Source: CAG-791 sp045113775
Lineage (GTDB): Bacteria > Bacillota > Clostridia > Lachnospirales > Lachnospiraceae
DNA: 64,000 bases
Direction of reading: 5' to 3'
Assembly: GCA_045113775.1 (NCBI GenBank)
Contig: JBGUJH010000067.1
Location: forward strand, 124,001 to 188,000
Shown here: positions 41,618 through 49,254 of the stretch, piece after piece
How the letters are laid out: each line of letters opens with the position of its first letter
How positions within the stretch are numbered: position 1 is the stretch's first letter
The notes under the pieces: generated by a model
Seen by the model: only the letters and a program-made list of their open reading frames with translations
What the model was told of the DNA's origin: nothing
Databases searched by the model: none
Made by a program: the position numbers and the translations under genes

Positions 41618-41711
41618 TTCGTCTGGTTCTCCTGTTTGTATATTTTGGACCAATACCTTAGCACCCCCGAACGTATGGAGGCCGCCCGGTGCTGATATGA
41701 ATTCCCTAATG

Positions 41712-41792
41712 ATGCACACGCGTGCAGAAAGGAAGATGCTGCCTTACAGGCAGCCCGCACGCGGCGCAGCGGCTCGCGCTGCGAGCCTTGAC
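41712..41792 (-). repeat. Long copy B of the dispersed palindromic element
   Basis: Full-length copy in the opposite orientation to copies A, C and D. Read on the minus strand: TCAAGGCTCGC, GCGAGCCGCTGCGCCGC, GTGCGGGCTGCC, TGTAAGGCAGC, ATCTTCCTTTC, TGCACGCGTGTGCAT. Differences from copy A include compensating changes in hairpin 2 (GCTGCC / GGCAGC against GTTGCC / GGCAAC), which keep the stem paired. Lies between gpsA and tyrS. Confidence 0.87.
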
Positions 41793-41799
41793 TGATGTG

Positions 41800-42810
41800 T
41801 CACTGCCACTGCAGACCGCTGCTCTCGACTCTTCCTTCGCGGACCATGAGATCTTCAACAGCCTGTCTTGGCGCTTCGTTTCCGAACAGAACGCGGTTTA
41901 CGGTGCGGATAATAGGCGCTTCCACATCGTATTTATCAGCGAGCTGCAAAGCTGCCTTTGCACTGTAGACGCCTTCCACGACCTGTTTGACTTCTTTCAT
42001 GGCCTCGTCGGCGGTCATACCCTTGCCGATCAGAATGCCGGCCCTGCGATTTCTGGAATGCATTGAGGCGCATGTCACAATAAGATCTCCGATGCCCGTG
42101 AGCCCGGAAAACGTCTCCGGCTTTCCTCCCATAGCGCTTCCGATCTGCGAGATCTCCGCGATCCCCCGCGTGATCAGGGCAGCTTTCGTGTTGTCACCGC
42201 AGCCCAGTCCGTCCGCGCATCCCGCTGCCAGCGCGATGACATTCTTTAGGGCCGCGCCGACCTGCATCCCCAGCATATCGGGGCTTGTGTACACGCGGAA
42301 AGAGTCGCCCATAAATACGGACTGCACATACTCCGCCACTTCCTTGCGGGCTGCTCCGGCCACGATCGCTGTAGGCAGACCCACACCGACCTCTTCCGCG
42401 TGGGTCGGCCCGCAGAGCACTGCCGCCTCGCAGTAAGGGATCTCCTGCTTTATGACCTCTGTCAGTGTGAGCAGCGAGTCCTCTTCTATTCCCTTTGCCA
42501 CGGATACGATCAATTGGCCGTACCTGCAATATTTTGCCATATTTGCCGCTGTGCTGCGCGTGAAGGAAGACGGGACCGCCAGTACGAGCATATCCTTATC
42601 GCGCATCACCCGTTCCAGGTCCGTATCCGCAATCACAGTTTCATCCAATATTACGCCGGGAAGCTTTACGGACTGCTGGTGGGTGTTATTGATCATGTCC
42701 ACCTCGTCCTTCATAATGGACCAGACTTCCACCTTGTGCCCGCATCTTGCCAGGTGTGCAGCCAGCGCTGTACCCCAGCTTCCCGCGCCGATCATTCCGA
42801 TTCTTGCCAA
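41800..42810 (-). CDS. gpsA: Glycerol-3-phosphate dehydrogenase [NAD(P)+]
   Basis: A 336-residue enzyme that reduces dihydroxyacetone phosphate to sn-glycerol-3-phosphate, the backbone of phospholipids. The dinucleotide motif GAGSWGTALA is at residues 8-17; further motifs are VSVAKGIEEDS and the catalytic Lys region AALKNVIALAAG. The start codon is TTG at 42810, with AAGGAG 7 bases upstream and no better alternative. It follows plsY by 11 bases; the product of GpsA is the acceptor used by PlsY, so the two adjacent genes form a functional pair in the PlsX/PlsY phosphatidate route, with plsX also in this window. Confidence 0.96.
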   Translation of the reverse strand: MARIGMIGAGSWGTALAAHLARCGHKVEVWSIMKDEVDMINNTHQQSVKLPGVILDETVIADTDLERVMRDKDMLVLAVPSSFTRSTAANMAKYCRYGQLIVSVAKGIEEDSLLTLTEVIKQEIPYCEAAVLCGPTHAEEVGVGLPTAIVAGAARKEVAEYVQSVFMGDSFRVYTSPDMLGMQVGAALKNVIALAAGCADGLGCGDNTKAALITRGIAEISQIGSAMGGKPETFSGLTGIGDLIVTCASMHSRNRRAGILIGKGMTADEAMKEVKQVVEGVYSAKAALQLADKYDVEAPIIRTVNRVLFGNEAPRQAVEDLMVREGRVESSGLQWQ

Positions 42811-42821
42811 CGTCTTTCTCC

Positions 42822-43502
42822 TTATTTCTTGTCTCCCAGATCCAGTTTCTCGGAATTGGTCTTGAAGAGATAAGTCTTTCTCTCATTACCGCTCAGGAGC
42901 CTTCCGATATTGGCCCTGTGTCTGTAATAAGCCATGAACGTGAGGAAGAACTGGATCACATACATCTCGATCAGCGTAGCCTGGCTGGCACTGCCGAACA
43001 TGCCCATCTGTCCCTCGATGATCATCTGGATAAATGTGCCGCCGTAGACCATAAGGGAGCCCAGAGACACAAATTTCGTTGTCAGATAAGGGACAAAGAA
43101 CAGCAGGATGGAGGACGGGATGAAGCTCCAGTGATAGCCGAACGCGAAACCGGCCATAACAGCTACGCCCTTACCGCCCTTAAAATTCATGTAGAACGGA
43201 AAATCGTGACCCAGCACAACGCCCATGAACGCCCAGGATTTGAGCAGATATACCGCCTCAGGATGGGATTTTCCGAAGATCGCTCCCACCAGGAGAAGTG
43301 CGAACAGGCTCTTGAGCATATCGCCGACAAAAACCGTGAGGCCGGCTTTTGTGCCCAGAACGCGGATCGCGTTCGTTGTTCCGGCGTTTCCGCTGCCGTA
43401 TTCGCGGATATCGATTCCTTTCATTTTGCCCAAAATATAGGCAGTCTGGAAGTTGCCGAATAAATAGCCGATTGCAAGACATAAAATTCTAAGTCCGATC
43501 AT
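42822..43502 (-). CDS. plsY: Acyl-phosphate:glycerol-3-phosphate acyltransferase PlsY
   Basis: A 226-residue polytopic membrane enzyme that moves an acyl group from acyl-phosphate (made by PlsX) to glycerol-3-phosphate. The first conserved loop is GSGNAGTTNAIRVLG, the second contains MNFKGGKGVAVMAGF, and about seven hydrophobic segments are visible. The ATG at 43502 follows AAGGAGG; the codon before it (GTG) is an unlikely start. It lies between der and gpsA. C-terminal residues after ANIGRLLSGNERKT are charged and cytoplasmic. Confidence 0.95.
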   Translation of the reverse strand: MIGLRILCLAIGYLFGNFQTAYILGKMKGIDIREYGSGNAGTTNAIRVLGTKAGLTVFVGDMLKSLFALLLVGAIFGKSHPEAVYLLKSWAFMGVVLGHDFPFYMNFKGGKGVAVMAGFAFGYHWSFIPSSILLFFVPYLTTKFVSLGSLMVYGGTFIQMIIEGQMGMFGSASQATLIEMYVIQFFLTFMAYYRHRANIGRLLSGNERKTYLFKTNSEKLDLGDKK

Positions 43503-43540
43503 CACTGTTCCTCCTTCTAATGAACCTCTAATGGTTCTCT

Positions 43541-44881
43541 TTACTTTTTGTCTTCGTTCCGCTCACGTACGATAAACTTGAGCGGCGTTCCCCTGAATCC
43601 GAAAGCATCTCTGATCCTGTTCTCGAGATATCTCAGATAGGAGAAGTGCATAAGTTCCTTCGAATTGACAAAGAGCACAAAAGTCGGGGGCTTGACGCCC
43701 ACCTGTGTCGAATACCTGATCTTGAGCATATGTCCCTTGTCACTGGGCGGCTGCTGCATCACGCATGCTTCATTAATGATCTCATTGAGAACGCCCGTCT
43801 GTATGCGCATGTTCTGGTTGGCACTGACGAGATCGATCTCATCATAGAGCTTGGGAAGTCTCTGCCCTGTCTGCGCTGAAATGAATATGATCTCCGCATA
43901 AGAGAGGAAAGACAGCACAGAACGGATCTTGTCGGTGTATTTCTTCACGGAGTGATTGTCCTTCTCAACAAGATCCCACTTGTTGACCGCGACGATTACG
44001 GCCTTGCCTCTCTCATGAGCGATGCCGGCGATCTTGGCGTCCTGTTCGGTAATGCCTTCCTGGGCATCGATCACGAGGATCGTGATATCCGCTCTCTCCA
44101 CCGCGCCGACCGTACGGACGATCATGTACCTCTCAAGGTCCTCTTTGACCTTATTCTTGCGGCGCAGTCCTGCCGTGTCGATAAAGACATATTCCTTGCC
44201 GTCATGCTTCACTCTTGTGTCGATGGCGTCTCTCGTCGTCCCGGCGATGTCGGAAACGATCACTCTGTTCTCCCCGATCAGCCTGTTCACAATTGATGAC
44301 TTGCCGACATTGGGCTTTCCTACGACCGCAACATAGACCGCGTCGTCGTCGACCTCTTCACCCGTTCCTGCCTTGAAGTACTTGACCACTTCGTCGAGCA
44401 GGTCGCCGATCCCGGTCCTGTTCGCCGCTGAGATCGGGTAGGGATCACCAATTCCCAGATTATAGAACTCATATACGTCCGCCATCTGTTTGGTGGGGTT
44501 GTCCGTCTTATTCACGCACAGCACGACCGGCTTCTGCGCTCTTCGAAGCAGATCCGCCACTCTCAGGTCCGAATCGACCAGGCCGGTCTTGAGATCCACA
44601 ATGAAGATGATCACATCTGCCATATCGATCGCGATCTGGGCCTGCTCTCTCATCTGGGAGAGAATGATGTCGCCCGAATCAGGCTCTATACCGCCTGTGT
44701 CGATCAGCGTAAAATCATAGTTCAGCCAGCTGCAGTCCGCGTAGATCCGGTCTCTGGTAACGCCCGGCGTATCTTCAGTTATGGAGATCTGTCTTCCTGC
44801 CAGTACGTTGAAGAGCGTCGACTTTCCCACATTGGGTCTTCCGACCACTGCCACGATAGGCTTGTTTTTTCGTTTACTCAT
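43541..44881 (-). CDS. der: Ribosome biogenesis GTPase Der (EngA)
   Basis: A 446-residue essential GTPase with two tandem G domains and a KH-like C-terminal domain, acting in 50S subunit assembly. G domain 1 has GRPNVGKS, DTGG and NKTD; G domain 2 has GKPNVGKS, DTAG and NKWD. The C-terminal KH-like domain ends VRERNEDKK. It is the first gene of the der-plsY-gpsA run and shares a 168-base divergent promoter region with prs. Confidence 0.97.
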   Translation of the reverse strand: MSKRKNKPIVAVVGRPNVGKSTLFNVLAGRQISITEDTPGVTRDRIYADCSWLNYDFTLIDTGGIEPDSGDIILSQMREQAQIAIDMADVIIFIVDLKTGLVDSDLRVADLLRRAQKPVVLCVNKTDNPTKQMADVYEFYNLGIGDPYPISAANRTGIGDLLDEVVKYFKAGTGEEVDDDAVYVAVVGKPNVGKSSIVNRLIGENRVIVSDIAGTTRDAIDTRVKHDGKEYVFIDTAGLRRKNKVKEDLERYMIVRTVGAVERADITILVIDAQEGITEQDAKIAGIAHERGKAVIVAVNKWDLVEKDNHSVKKYTDKIRSVLSFLSYAEIIFISAQTGQRLPKLYDEIDLVSANQNMRIQTGVLNEIINEACVMQQPPSDKGHMLKIRYSTQVGVKPPTFVLFVNSKELMHFSYLRYLENRIRDAFGFRGTPLKFIVRERNEDKK

Positions 44882-44917
44882 TATATACCTTTCTGTTAAG
44901 AGTCCATACGTCTTACT

Positions 44918-44946
44918 ATTTTATCCAAAATGGTCCTTAATGTAAA
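44918..44946 (-). promoter_or_regulatory. der promoter
   Basis: TTTACA (44946-44941), 17-base spacer, TAAAAT (44923-44918), about 37 bases before the der start codon. Confidence 0.6.
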
Positions 44947-44959
44947 GCAACGCTTTTAC

Positions 44960-44988
44960 TTGTATTTCTTGTGTTCTGCCAGTAGAAT
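44960..44988 (+). promoter_or_regulatory. prs promoter
   Basis: TTGTAT (44960-44965), 17-base spacer, TAGAAT (44983-44988), about 60 bases before the prs start. Divergent from the der promoter, 13 bases apart. Confidence 0.6.
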
Positions 44989-45049
44989 GTTATTGAATTG
45001 AATGTTTGATGCTTCTTATTTCAAAATATTCACAGACGAAGGAGATTTC

Positions 45050-46285
45050 ATGGCTACAGATCATGTATTACACGACAAACTCGAGCAGACAAGCAACCCT
45101 GTTGCGCCGCTCGCCCTTATCGTTCTTCCCTCCGCGGAGGAACTCGGTCAGAAGATCAACAGCTGGATCCACTATTTCCGCGCAGGTGACCACAACGAAC
45201 ACCGCGATGATCCCACTTATGAGGGATACTATGAAGAGGATTACCGGCTTCCTCATCTTCTCCCCCGCTTCTCCACAGGCGAAGGCAAGGCCGTTCTTCA
45301 GGCTTCCACCAGAGGCAAGGACGTCTTTATTCTCGTGGACATCACAAACTATTCCATCACCTACAAGATGAACGGTTTTGAGAACCATATGTCCCCCGAC
45401 GACCATTTCCAGGATCTCAAGAGGGTGATCTCCGCCATCAACGGCAAGGCACACAGGATCAATGTCATCATGCCTTTCCTCTATGAGGGACGCCAGCACA
45501 AGAGAAGCGGCAGGGAATCACTGGACGGCGCGATCATGTACAAAGAGCTCTGCGATCTGGGCATCAAGAATTTTATCACTTTTGACGCCCACGATCCCAG
45601 GATCCAGAATGTAAATCCCCTCGTGGATTTCAGCAATTTCGCATCGCCCTACCAGTTCCTGAAGTCCCTGATGCGCTCCGTTCCGGATCTGATCGTGGAT
45701 AAACAGCACGTTGTCGTCATCTCTCCCGACGAGGGAGCACTGGACAGGACTGTATATTTTGCCAGCGTGATCGGCGCCGATACAGGTATGTTCTATAAAA
45801 GAAGGGATTATTCCGTGATCGTTAACGGCAAGAACCCTATTGTCGCGCACGAGTTCCTGGGCACAGACCTCAGCGGCAAGGACGCGATCATCATCGACGA
45901 CATGATCTCCTCCGGCGGATCCATTCTGGACACATCCCGCCAGCTCAAGGAGAAGATGCACGCCAAGAGAGTCTTCCTGTGCACTACTTTCGGACTGTTC
46001 ACAGACGGACTGGACGTCTTCGATGAAGCTTATGCCAAGGGACATTTCGATAAACTTGTCACCACCAACCTCACCTACCAGCCCGAGGAGCTCGCGGACA
46101 GGCCGTGGTTCGAACCCGCTGACATGAGCAAATATGCCGCCACGATCATTGATTTCATCAATCATGATATCGGCCTCTCCAACATGAGCACTTCCACCGA
46201 GAAGATCCACCGGATCATCGAGAAGATCAACCGCAACGAGCAGAGCGAGTTCGAACAGATGCAGTTCGAGCAGACGGAATTCTGA
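45050..46285 (+). CDS. prs: Ribose-phosphate pyrophosphokinase, long divergent type
   Basis: Makes PRPP from ribose-5-phosphate and ATP for nucleotide, His and Trp synthesis. The 411-residue protein is longer than classical Prs (about 315). The flexible/ATP region is seen at PFLYEGRQHKRSGRESLDGA and the PRPP-binding loop reads IIIDDMISSGGS, where classical enzymes have DDxxDTxGT. The N-terminus carries an extra segment (AGDHNEHRDDPTYEGYYEED) and the C-terminus a Glu/Gln/Phe repeat (QSEFEQMQFEQTEF). Start at 45050 from AAGGAG 5 bases upstream; the ORF is open to 45002 but without an SD. A terminator follows. Catalytic activity is likely, since the metal and phosphate residues are kept. Confidence 0.88.
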   Translation: MATDHVLHDKLEQTSNPVAPLALIVLPSAEELGQKINSWIHYFRAGDHNEHRDDPTYEGYYEEDYRLPHLLPRFSTGEGKAVLQASTRGKDVFILVDITNYSITYKMNGFENHMSPDDHFQDLKRVISAINGKAHRINVIMPFLYEGRQHKRSGRESLDGAIMYKELCDLGIKNFITFDAHDPRIQNVNPLVDFSNFASPYQFLKSLMRSVPDLIVDKQHVVVISPDEGALDRTVYFASVIGADTGMFYKRRDYSVIVNGKNPIVAHEFLGTDLSGKDAIIIDDMISSGGSILDTSRQLKEKMHAKRVFLCTTFGLFTDGLDVFDEAYAKGHFDKLVTTNLTYQPEELADRPWFEPADMSKYAATIIDFINHDIGLSNMSTSTEKIHRIIEKINRNEQSEFEQMQFEQTEF

Positions 46286-46351
46286 AGACGAGCCTTGCTG
46301 TTCATAGCCGTAAGCACGCCGGTTTGCGGCCGGCACAAAAACTGCGAAGTT

Positions 46352-46385
46352 AAAGAGAGATGTCGAAACGGCATCTCTCTTTTTG
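46352..46385 (+). terminator. Terminator of prs
   Basis: Nine-bp stem AGAGAGATG / CATCTCTCT with a short loop, then four T residues and GTC on the plus strand. It ends about 20 bases before the SD of the next gene. Confidence 0.8.
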
Positions 46386-46416
46386 TCATCAAGTATCCTT
46401 TCAGGAGGTAACTCTC

Positions 46417-46845
46417 ATGTTCTCTTATATCTGGCCGATTGCTCTTGTAGTCATATCAAATATCGCCTACCAGATCTGCGCTAAATCCGTGCCGAAAGAT
46501 ATTGATCCTTTTGCGTCATTGATCATTACTTATCTTGTCGGCGCTGCCGCGAGCGCAGTACTGTATTTTGCGCTCGGTCATGACGGAAATCTGGTGAATG
46601 AATCCAGAAAGCTGAACTGGGCTCCCATTGTCCTCGGCATTGTGATCGTCGGCCTGGAAGCAGGCTGGATCTACGCATATAAGGCAGGCTGGCAGGTCAG
46701 CACAGGATTTATAGTTCAGAGCGCTTTTCTTTCGTCGGCGCTTCTTTTCGTCGGCTATTTTCTCTACCATGAAGCCCTGACCTGGAATAAGATCGTCGGT
46801 GTTGTAATCTGCATGATCGGGCTGATATTCATTAATTACAGGTGA
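46417..46845 (+). CDS. Single-domain DMT superfamily (EamA/SMR-like) membrane protein
   Basis: A 142-residue membrane protein with about five hydrophobic segments: IWPIALVVISNIAYQICA, SLIITYLVGAAASAVLYFAL, IVLGIVIVGLEAGWIYAYKA, IVQSAFLSSALLFVGYFLYH and IVGVVICMIGLIFINY. The last part, with LYHEALTWNKIVGVVICMIG, is the standard end of an EamA repeat. Because only one repeat exists, it must act as a dimer, as SMR proteins do. SD AGGAGGT precedes the ATG at 46417; an upstream ATG at 46360 lies in the terminator. No substrate can be named; drug, metabolite or guanidinium export are possibilities. Confidence 0.85.
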   Translation: MFSYIWPIALVVISNIAYQICAKSVPKDIDPFASLIITYLVGAAASAVLYFALGHDGNLVNESRKLNWAPIVLGIVIVGLEAGWIYAYKAGWQVSTGFIVQSAFLSSALLFVGYFLYHEALTWNKIVGVVICMIGLIFINYR

Positions 46846-46849
46846 TACT

Positions 46850-46891
46850 GCAGGGGGATTGTGTGGGTTGTTTCGTGACAAATCCCTCTGC
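46850..46891. terminator. Possible terminator between convergent DMT gene and yraN
   Basis: Eleven-bp stem GCAGGGGGATT / AATCCCTCTGC with one G-T pair and a 20-base loop in the 55-base convergent gap. Neither side has a real T tract, so the assignment is tentative. Confidence 0.4.
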
Positions 46892-46900
46892 CTGTCAGGG

Positions 46901-47374
46901 TTACCATACTCTCCAATGAGGCTTCACTTGCCCGTAAGAAATATAAGAAAAAGCATTCCGGATCCAGCGGGTAGTGGTGGCGGATTTCTTTTCTGATAAA
47001 TCTGCACCTTTATCCGTATCTTGTTCCGGTCTCGGCTTATTGTCAGTACCTGCAGTAATTGCCACCACATCAAACCGAATCATAGTGCTGAAAGGATCGA
47101 TCCCTTTTTCATGCATATAGTAATCAGCGCACCTGCAGATTCTCTTCTGCTTCGCCGTTCCTACTGCTTCTGAGGCCTCTCCGCTCTTTTTCCCGGACCT
47201 GCGCGCTTTCACTTCCACAAAGATCAATGTCTCACCATCCTTACCTATAATATCGATCTCGGCCTCTCTTGATCTGAAGTTTCTCTCAAGGATCCTGACG
47301 CCGTGTTCTGTAAGATATTCTGCAGCGACGTCTTCCATTTCATTTCCTGTTTTTCTCAGGTTTTCTCCGGGCAA
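46901..47374 (-). CDS. YraN family protein (UPF0102, endonuclease-like fold)
   Basis: A restriction-endonuclease-like small protein usually found near rnhB. The core is clear: EDVAAEYLTEHGVRILERNF, then REAEIDIIGKDGETLIFVEVKAR, which holds the E-x(n)-D-x(n)-E-x-K catalytic pattern, and FDVVAI. Homology begins at about LRKTGNEMEDVAAEYL, so the start is placed at a TTG (47374) with AGGGGAGG about 10 bases upstream; an ATG at 47455 would add 27 residues encoded by the flanking repeat array. A C-terminal tail of about 50 residues (after VVAI) is longer than usual. Role unknown; a link to replication or R-loop repair is suggested by the rnhB neighbour. Confidence 0.85.
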   Translation of the reverse strand: MPGENLRKTGNEMEDVAAEYLTEHGVRILERNFRSREAEIDIIGKDGETLIFVEVKARRSGKKSGEASEAVGTAKQKRICRCADYYMHEKGIDPFSTMIRFDVVAITAGTDNKPRPEQDTDKGADLSEKKSATTTRWIRNAFSYISYGQVKPHWRVW

Positions 47375-47451
47375 TCCCTGTGCACCTCCCCTGTTTCCGG
47401 CTTCTGCACTGACTTTTCGGTTTTGTTCGTCAGTGCACTTGCTCACGTGTC

Positions 47452-47760
47452 TCATGCGATTTTCAGGCCCACTACTGGGAAAAAGCTTCCGGTTAGTGGG
47501 CCCGACTTGCTGGCACTTGCTTTTATCTGCCCCACTGCCGGGAAAAAGTTTCCGGTTAGTGGGCCTGTCTGGCTGGCACTTGCTTTTTTCTGCCCCACTA
47601 CCGGGAAAAAGCTTCCGGTTAGTGGGCCTGCCTGGCCGGCACTTGCTTTTTGAGGCCCCTCTACTTGGAGATTTCTTCCTTTTCGGGGGTGTGCCTGACC
47701 GCCCATCAGTGCACTTGCCTCATTCCCGGCTTCCGCACTGACTTCGCAGCCGGGCCTCAT
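47452..47760 (-). CDS. Possible small repeat protein with 21-residue units (uncertain)
   Basis: An open frame of 102 codons exactly filling the gap between the rnhB stop (its ATG begins right after the TGA) and an ATG at 47455 in frame with yraN (ATGA overlap). It encodes three near-identical 21-residue units of the type GPLTGSFFPVVG then QKKASASQ, and earlier and later fragments share VSAEAGN. There is no SD of its own and the repeats are also palindromic at the DNA level, so the frame may be a by-product of a 63-bp repeat whose length happens to be a multiple of three. It resembles no family I recognise. Confidence 0.25.
   Translation of the reverse strand: MRPGCEVSAEAGNEASALMGGQAHPRKGRNLQVEGPQKASAGQAGPLTGSFFPVVGQKKASASQTGPLTGNFFPAVGQIKASASKSGPLTGSFFPVVGLKIA
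47468..47655 (-). repeat. Three 63-bp tandem repeats, each a hairpin, between yraN and rnhB
   Basis: Units begin at 47468, 47531 and 47594, a period of exactly 63. Each contains the inverted repeat CCCACTA/TAGTGGG with an inner CCGG/CCGG around GAAAAAGCTT, then a linker with GGCACTTGC. On the minus strand every unit begins GCAAGTGC. Degenerate flanking units share GCAAGTGCACTGA and AGTCAGTGC (about 47385-47455 and 47705-47745), so the array once had five or more units. Confidence 0.85.
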
Positions 47761-48423
47761 TCACTCTTGTACAATTCTCGTTATGAAGGACCTCCTGTGG
47801 ATCGGGCAGGGCCCGAATTTCCTGATCGCGTCCATATGATCCTTGGTCCCGTATCCTTTATGCTTCGCAAAGCCGTACTCCGGATACTTCTCATCCATCT
47901 CTTCCATGATCCTGTCCCTGGTCACCTTGGCCAAAATAGAGGCCGCAGCAATGGAAAGACACTTGGCATCGCCCTTGACGACCGGCACCTGCGGGATCTG
48001 CACGCCCGGGATCGTCACTGCGTCATTGATGAGCACTGTGGGCTGAACCTTCAGCCCGCTGATCGCAAGGCGCATTGCCTCATAAGTTGCCTGCAGGATG
48101 TTGATCTCGTCGATCCGCGCAGGATCTACAAGGCCCACTGACCAGGCGAGTGCTTCCTCTTTGATCTGGTCGAATAACATGTCTCTCTTCGTGGCTGAAA
48201 GCTTCTTGGAGTCATTTAGATACAAAATATCGTGATCTGCAGGAAGGATGCATGCCCCGGCTGCCACCGGTCCTGCCAGCGGTCCCCTGCCTGCTTCGTC
48301 GATCCCGGCGATGACAAACAGGTCTGAGCCCAGAGCTTCCTTGGCCAAGCCGTTCTCGAACTCCCTCATTCCCCTGATCCGTTCCTTCTCAAGTTCCAGT
48401 TTAATCTTCTGTTTCTCAGTCAT
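47761..48423 (-). CDS. rnhB: Ribonuclease HII
   Basis: A 220-residue enzyme removing ribonucleotides and RNA from RNA-DNA hybrids. The first catalytic motif is IAGIDEAGRGPLAGPVAAGA (Asp-Glu), with the further acidic residues in INDAVTIPG and in ASILAKVTRDRIMEEMDEKY. An N-terminal extension of about 30 charged residues (KIKLELEKERIRGMREFENG) precedes it, as in some Bacillota. GGAGG lies 5 bases before the ATG. It ends directly at the 63-bp repeat array; upstream lie two tandem copies of the dispersed palindromic element. Confidence 0.96.
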   Translation of the reverse strand: MTEKQKIKLELEKERIRGMREFENGLAKEALGSDLFVIAGIDEAGRGPLAGPVAAGACILPADHDILYLNDSKKLSATKRDMLFDQIKEEALAWSVGLVDPARIDEINILQATYEAMRLAISGLKVQPTVLINDAVTIPGVQIPQVPVVKGDAKCLSIAAASILAKVTRDRIMEEMDEKYPEYGFAKHKGYGTKDHMDAIRKFGPCPIHRRSFITRIVQE

Positions 48424-48433
48424 TACATCCTCC

Positions 48434-48530
48434 TAAGGCTCACAAGAGCCGCAACGCCGCGCCGCGCCCAGGCTGCCTGAAAGGCAGCACCTTCCCAAGG
48501 CAGTGCCTTCCTCCTCGTACGCGTGTGCAT
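48434..48530 (+). repeat. Long copy C of the dispersed palindromic element
   Basis: AAGGCTCACAAGAGCC start, GGCTGCCTGAAAGGCAGC hairpin 2, then an enlarged segment with a second CAAGGCAGTGCCTT hairpin, ending TACGCGTGTGCATT. It is 97 bp, longer than copies A and B because of this insertion. It begins 10 bases upstream of the rnhB start and runs directly into copy D. Confidence 0.8.
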
Positions 48531-48533
48531 TAT

Positions 48534-48616
48534 TCAAGGCTCGCAAAGCAAGCCGCAACGCCGCGCCGCGCGCGGTCTGCCCGCAAGGCAGCATTCACCT
48601 CTCCGCACGCGTGTGC
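48534..48616 (+). repeat. Long copy D of the dispersed palindromic element
   Basis: CAAGGCTCGCAAAGCAAGCC start, CGCAACGCCGCGCCGCGC, hairpin 2 TCTGCC / GGCAGC around CGCAA, then CTCCGCACGCGTGTGCAC. Same orientation as copy C, three bases away, so the two are a direct tandem pair. It ends at the lepB terminator. Confidence 0.82.
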
Positions 48617-48664
48617 ACAAAAAAGAAAAAAACCCAGTCAGAACAGCCCACACTGCCTGACCGG
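48617..48664 (-). terminator. Terminator of lepB
   Basis: Stem CCGGTCAG / CTGACTGG (one G-T pair) with an inner GCAG/CTGT extension, followed on the minus strand by seven T residues, C and six more T. It starts about 39 bases after the lepB stop and separates the lepB side from rnhB. Confidence 0.82.
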
Positions 48665-48702
48665 AGCACAAATCTCAGTCGTTATGAATCCGCCGCCGGC
48701 AT

Positions 48703-49254
48703 TCACTTTCCCCTCAGCAGTCCGAACTGGTCAAAGGGATACAGACGCAGCCAGGCTCTTCCGATAATTATGGATCGAGGTATGTTTCCGACCTCCCCAT
48801 AGCGGCTGTCCAGGCTGATCTCTCTGTTGTCTCCCAGAACGAAATACTCGTTGTCTCCGAGTTCGACCGGACCGCTCATTTCCTGCGGTCTAGTCTCGCC
48901 GTACCCGTAGTTCTCCTCGAGCACTTCGCCGTTAATATAGATCGTGCCGTCATCCGCGATCTCAACCGTCTCGCCGGGCATTCCGATGATCCTTTTTATG
49001 TAGAATTCGTTGACCGGTTCATGGGGAAAAACGACGATGTCGAATCTCTCCGGCTCCCTGAAGCGGTAAGAGATCTTGTCCGTGATCAGCTGGTTTCCGT
49101 CCTCCAAGGTCGGCACCATGGAGCTTCCGATGACTTCCGTCCGCTGTCCGACGTATCGGACTATGAGGAAAGAGATCAAGAGCACTGCTGCAATGTAGAG
49201 AACATTGGAGATTATGTCCTTGATCAATGCATCTTTCTTCTCATTTTCTTTCAC
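48703..49254 (-). CDS. lepB: Signal peptidase I
   Basis: A 183-residue membrane-anchored Ser/Lys protease cleaving Sec signal peptides. One membrane helix (NVLYIAAVLLISFLIV) is followed by the catalytic Ser in GSSMVPTLEDG, the catalytic Lys in YIKRIIGMPGETVEI, and the late box LGDNREISLDSRYGEVG. The start is a GTG at 49254 with GGGAGGGG six bases upstream; the open frame extends to a TTG at 49284 but that region is the end of rbgA and holds the SD. The gene overlaps rbgA by 14 bases. A terminator follows. Confidence 0.95.
   Translation of the reverse strand: MKENEKKDALIKDIISNVLYIAAVLLISFLIVRYVGQRTEVIGSSMVPTLEDGNQLITDKISYRFREPERFDIVVFPHEPVNEFYIKRIIGMPGETVEIADDGTIYINGEVLEENYGYGETRPQEMSGPVELGDNEYFVLGDNREISLDSRYGEVGNIPRSIIIGRAWLRLYPFDQFGLLRGK

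Noticed and set aside
41604..41795. Small peptide MLPYRQPARG... encoded across repeat copy B
   Set aside because: The AAGGAAGATG in the element looks like an SD and start, but the frame is not kept in the other copies.
47468..47655. CRISPR array
   Set aside because: The 63-bp units are contiguous near-identical tandem repeats without unique spacers, only three in number, and no cas gene is near.
47468..47655. Series of rho-independent terminators after rnhB
   Set aside because: On the minus strand the hairpins are followed by A-rich, not T-rich, sequence.
48434..48616. Coding gene in the lepB-rnhB gap
   Set aside because: Frames there are made of the palindromic repeats, lack SD sites and encode Arg/Ala low-complexity peptides.
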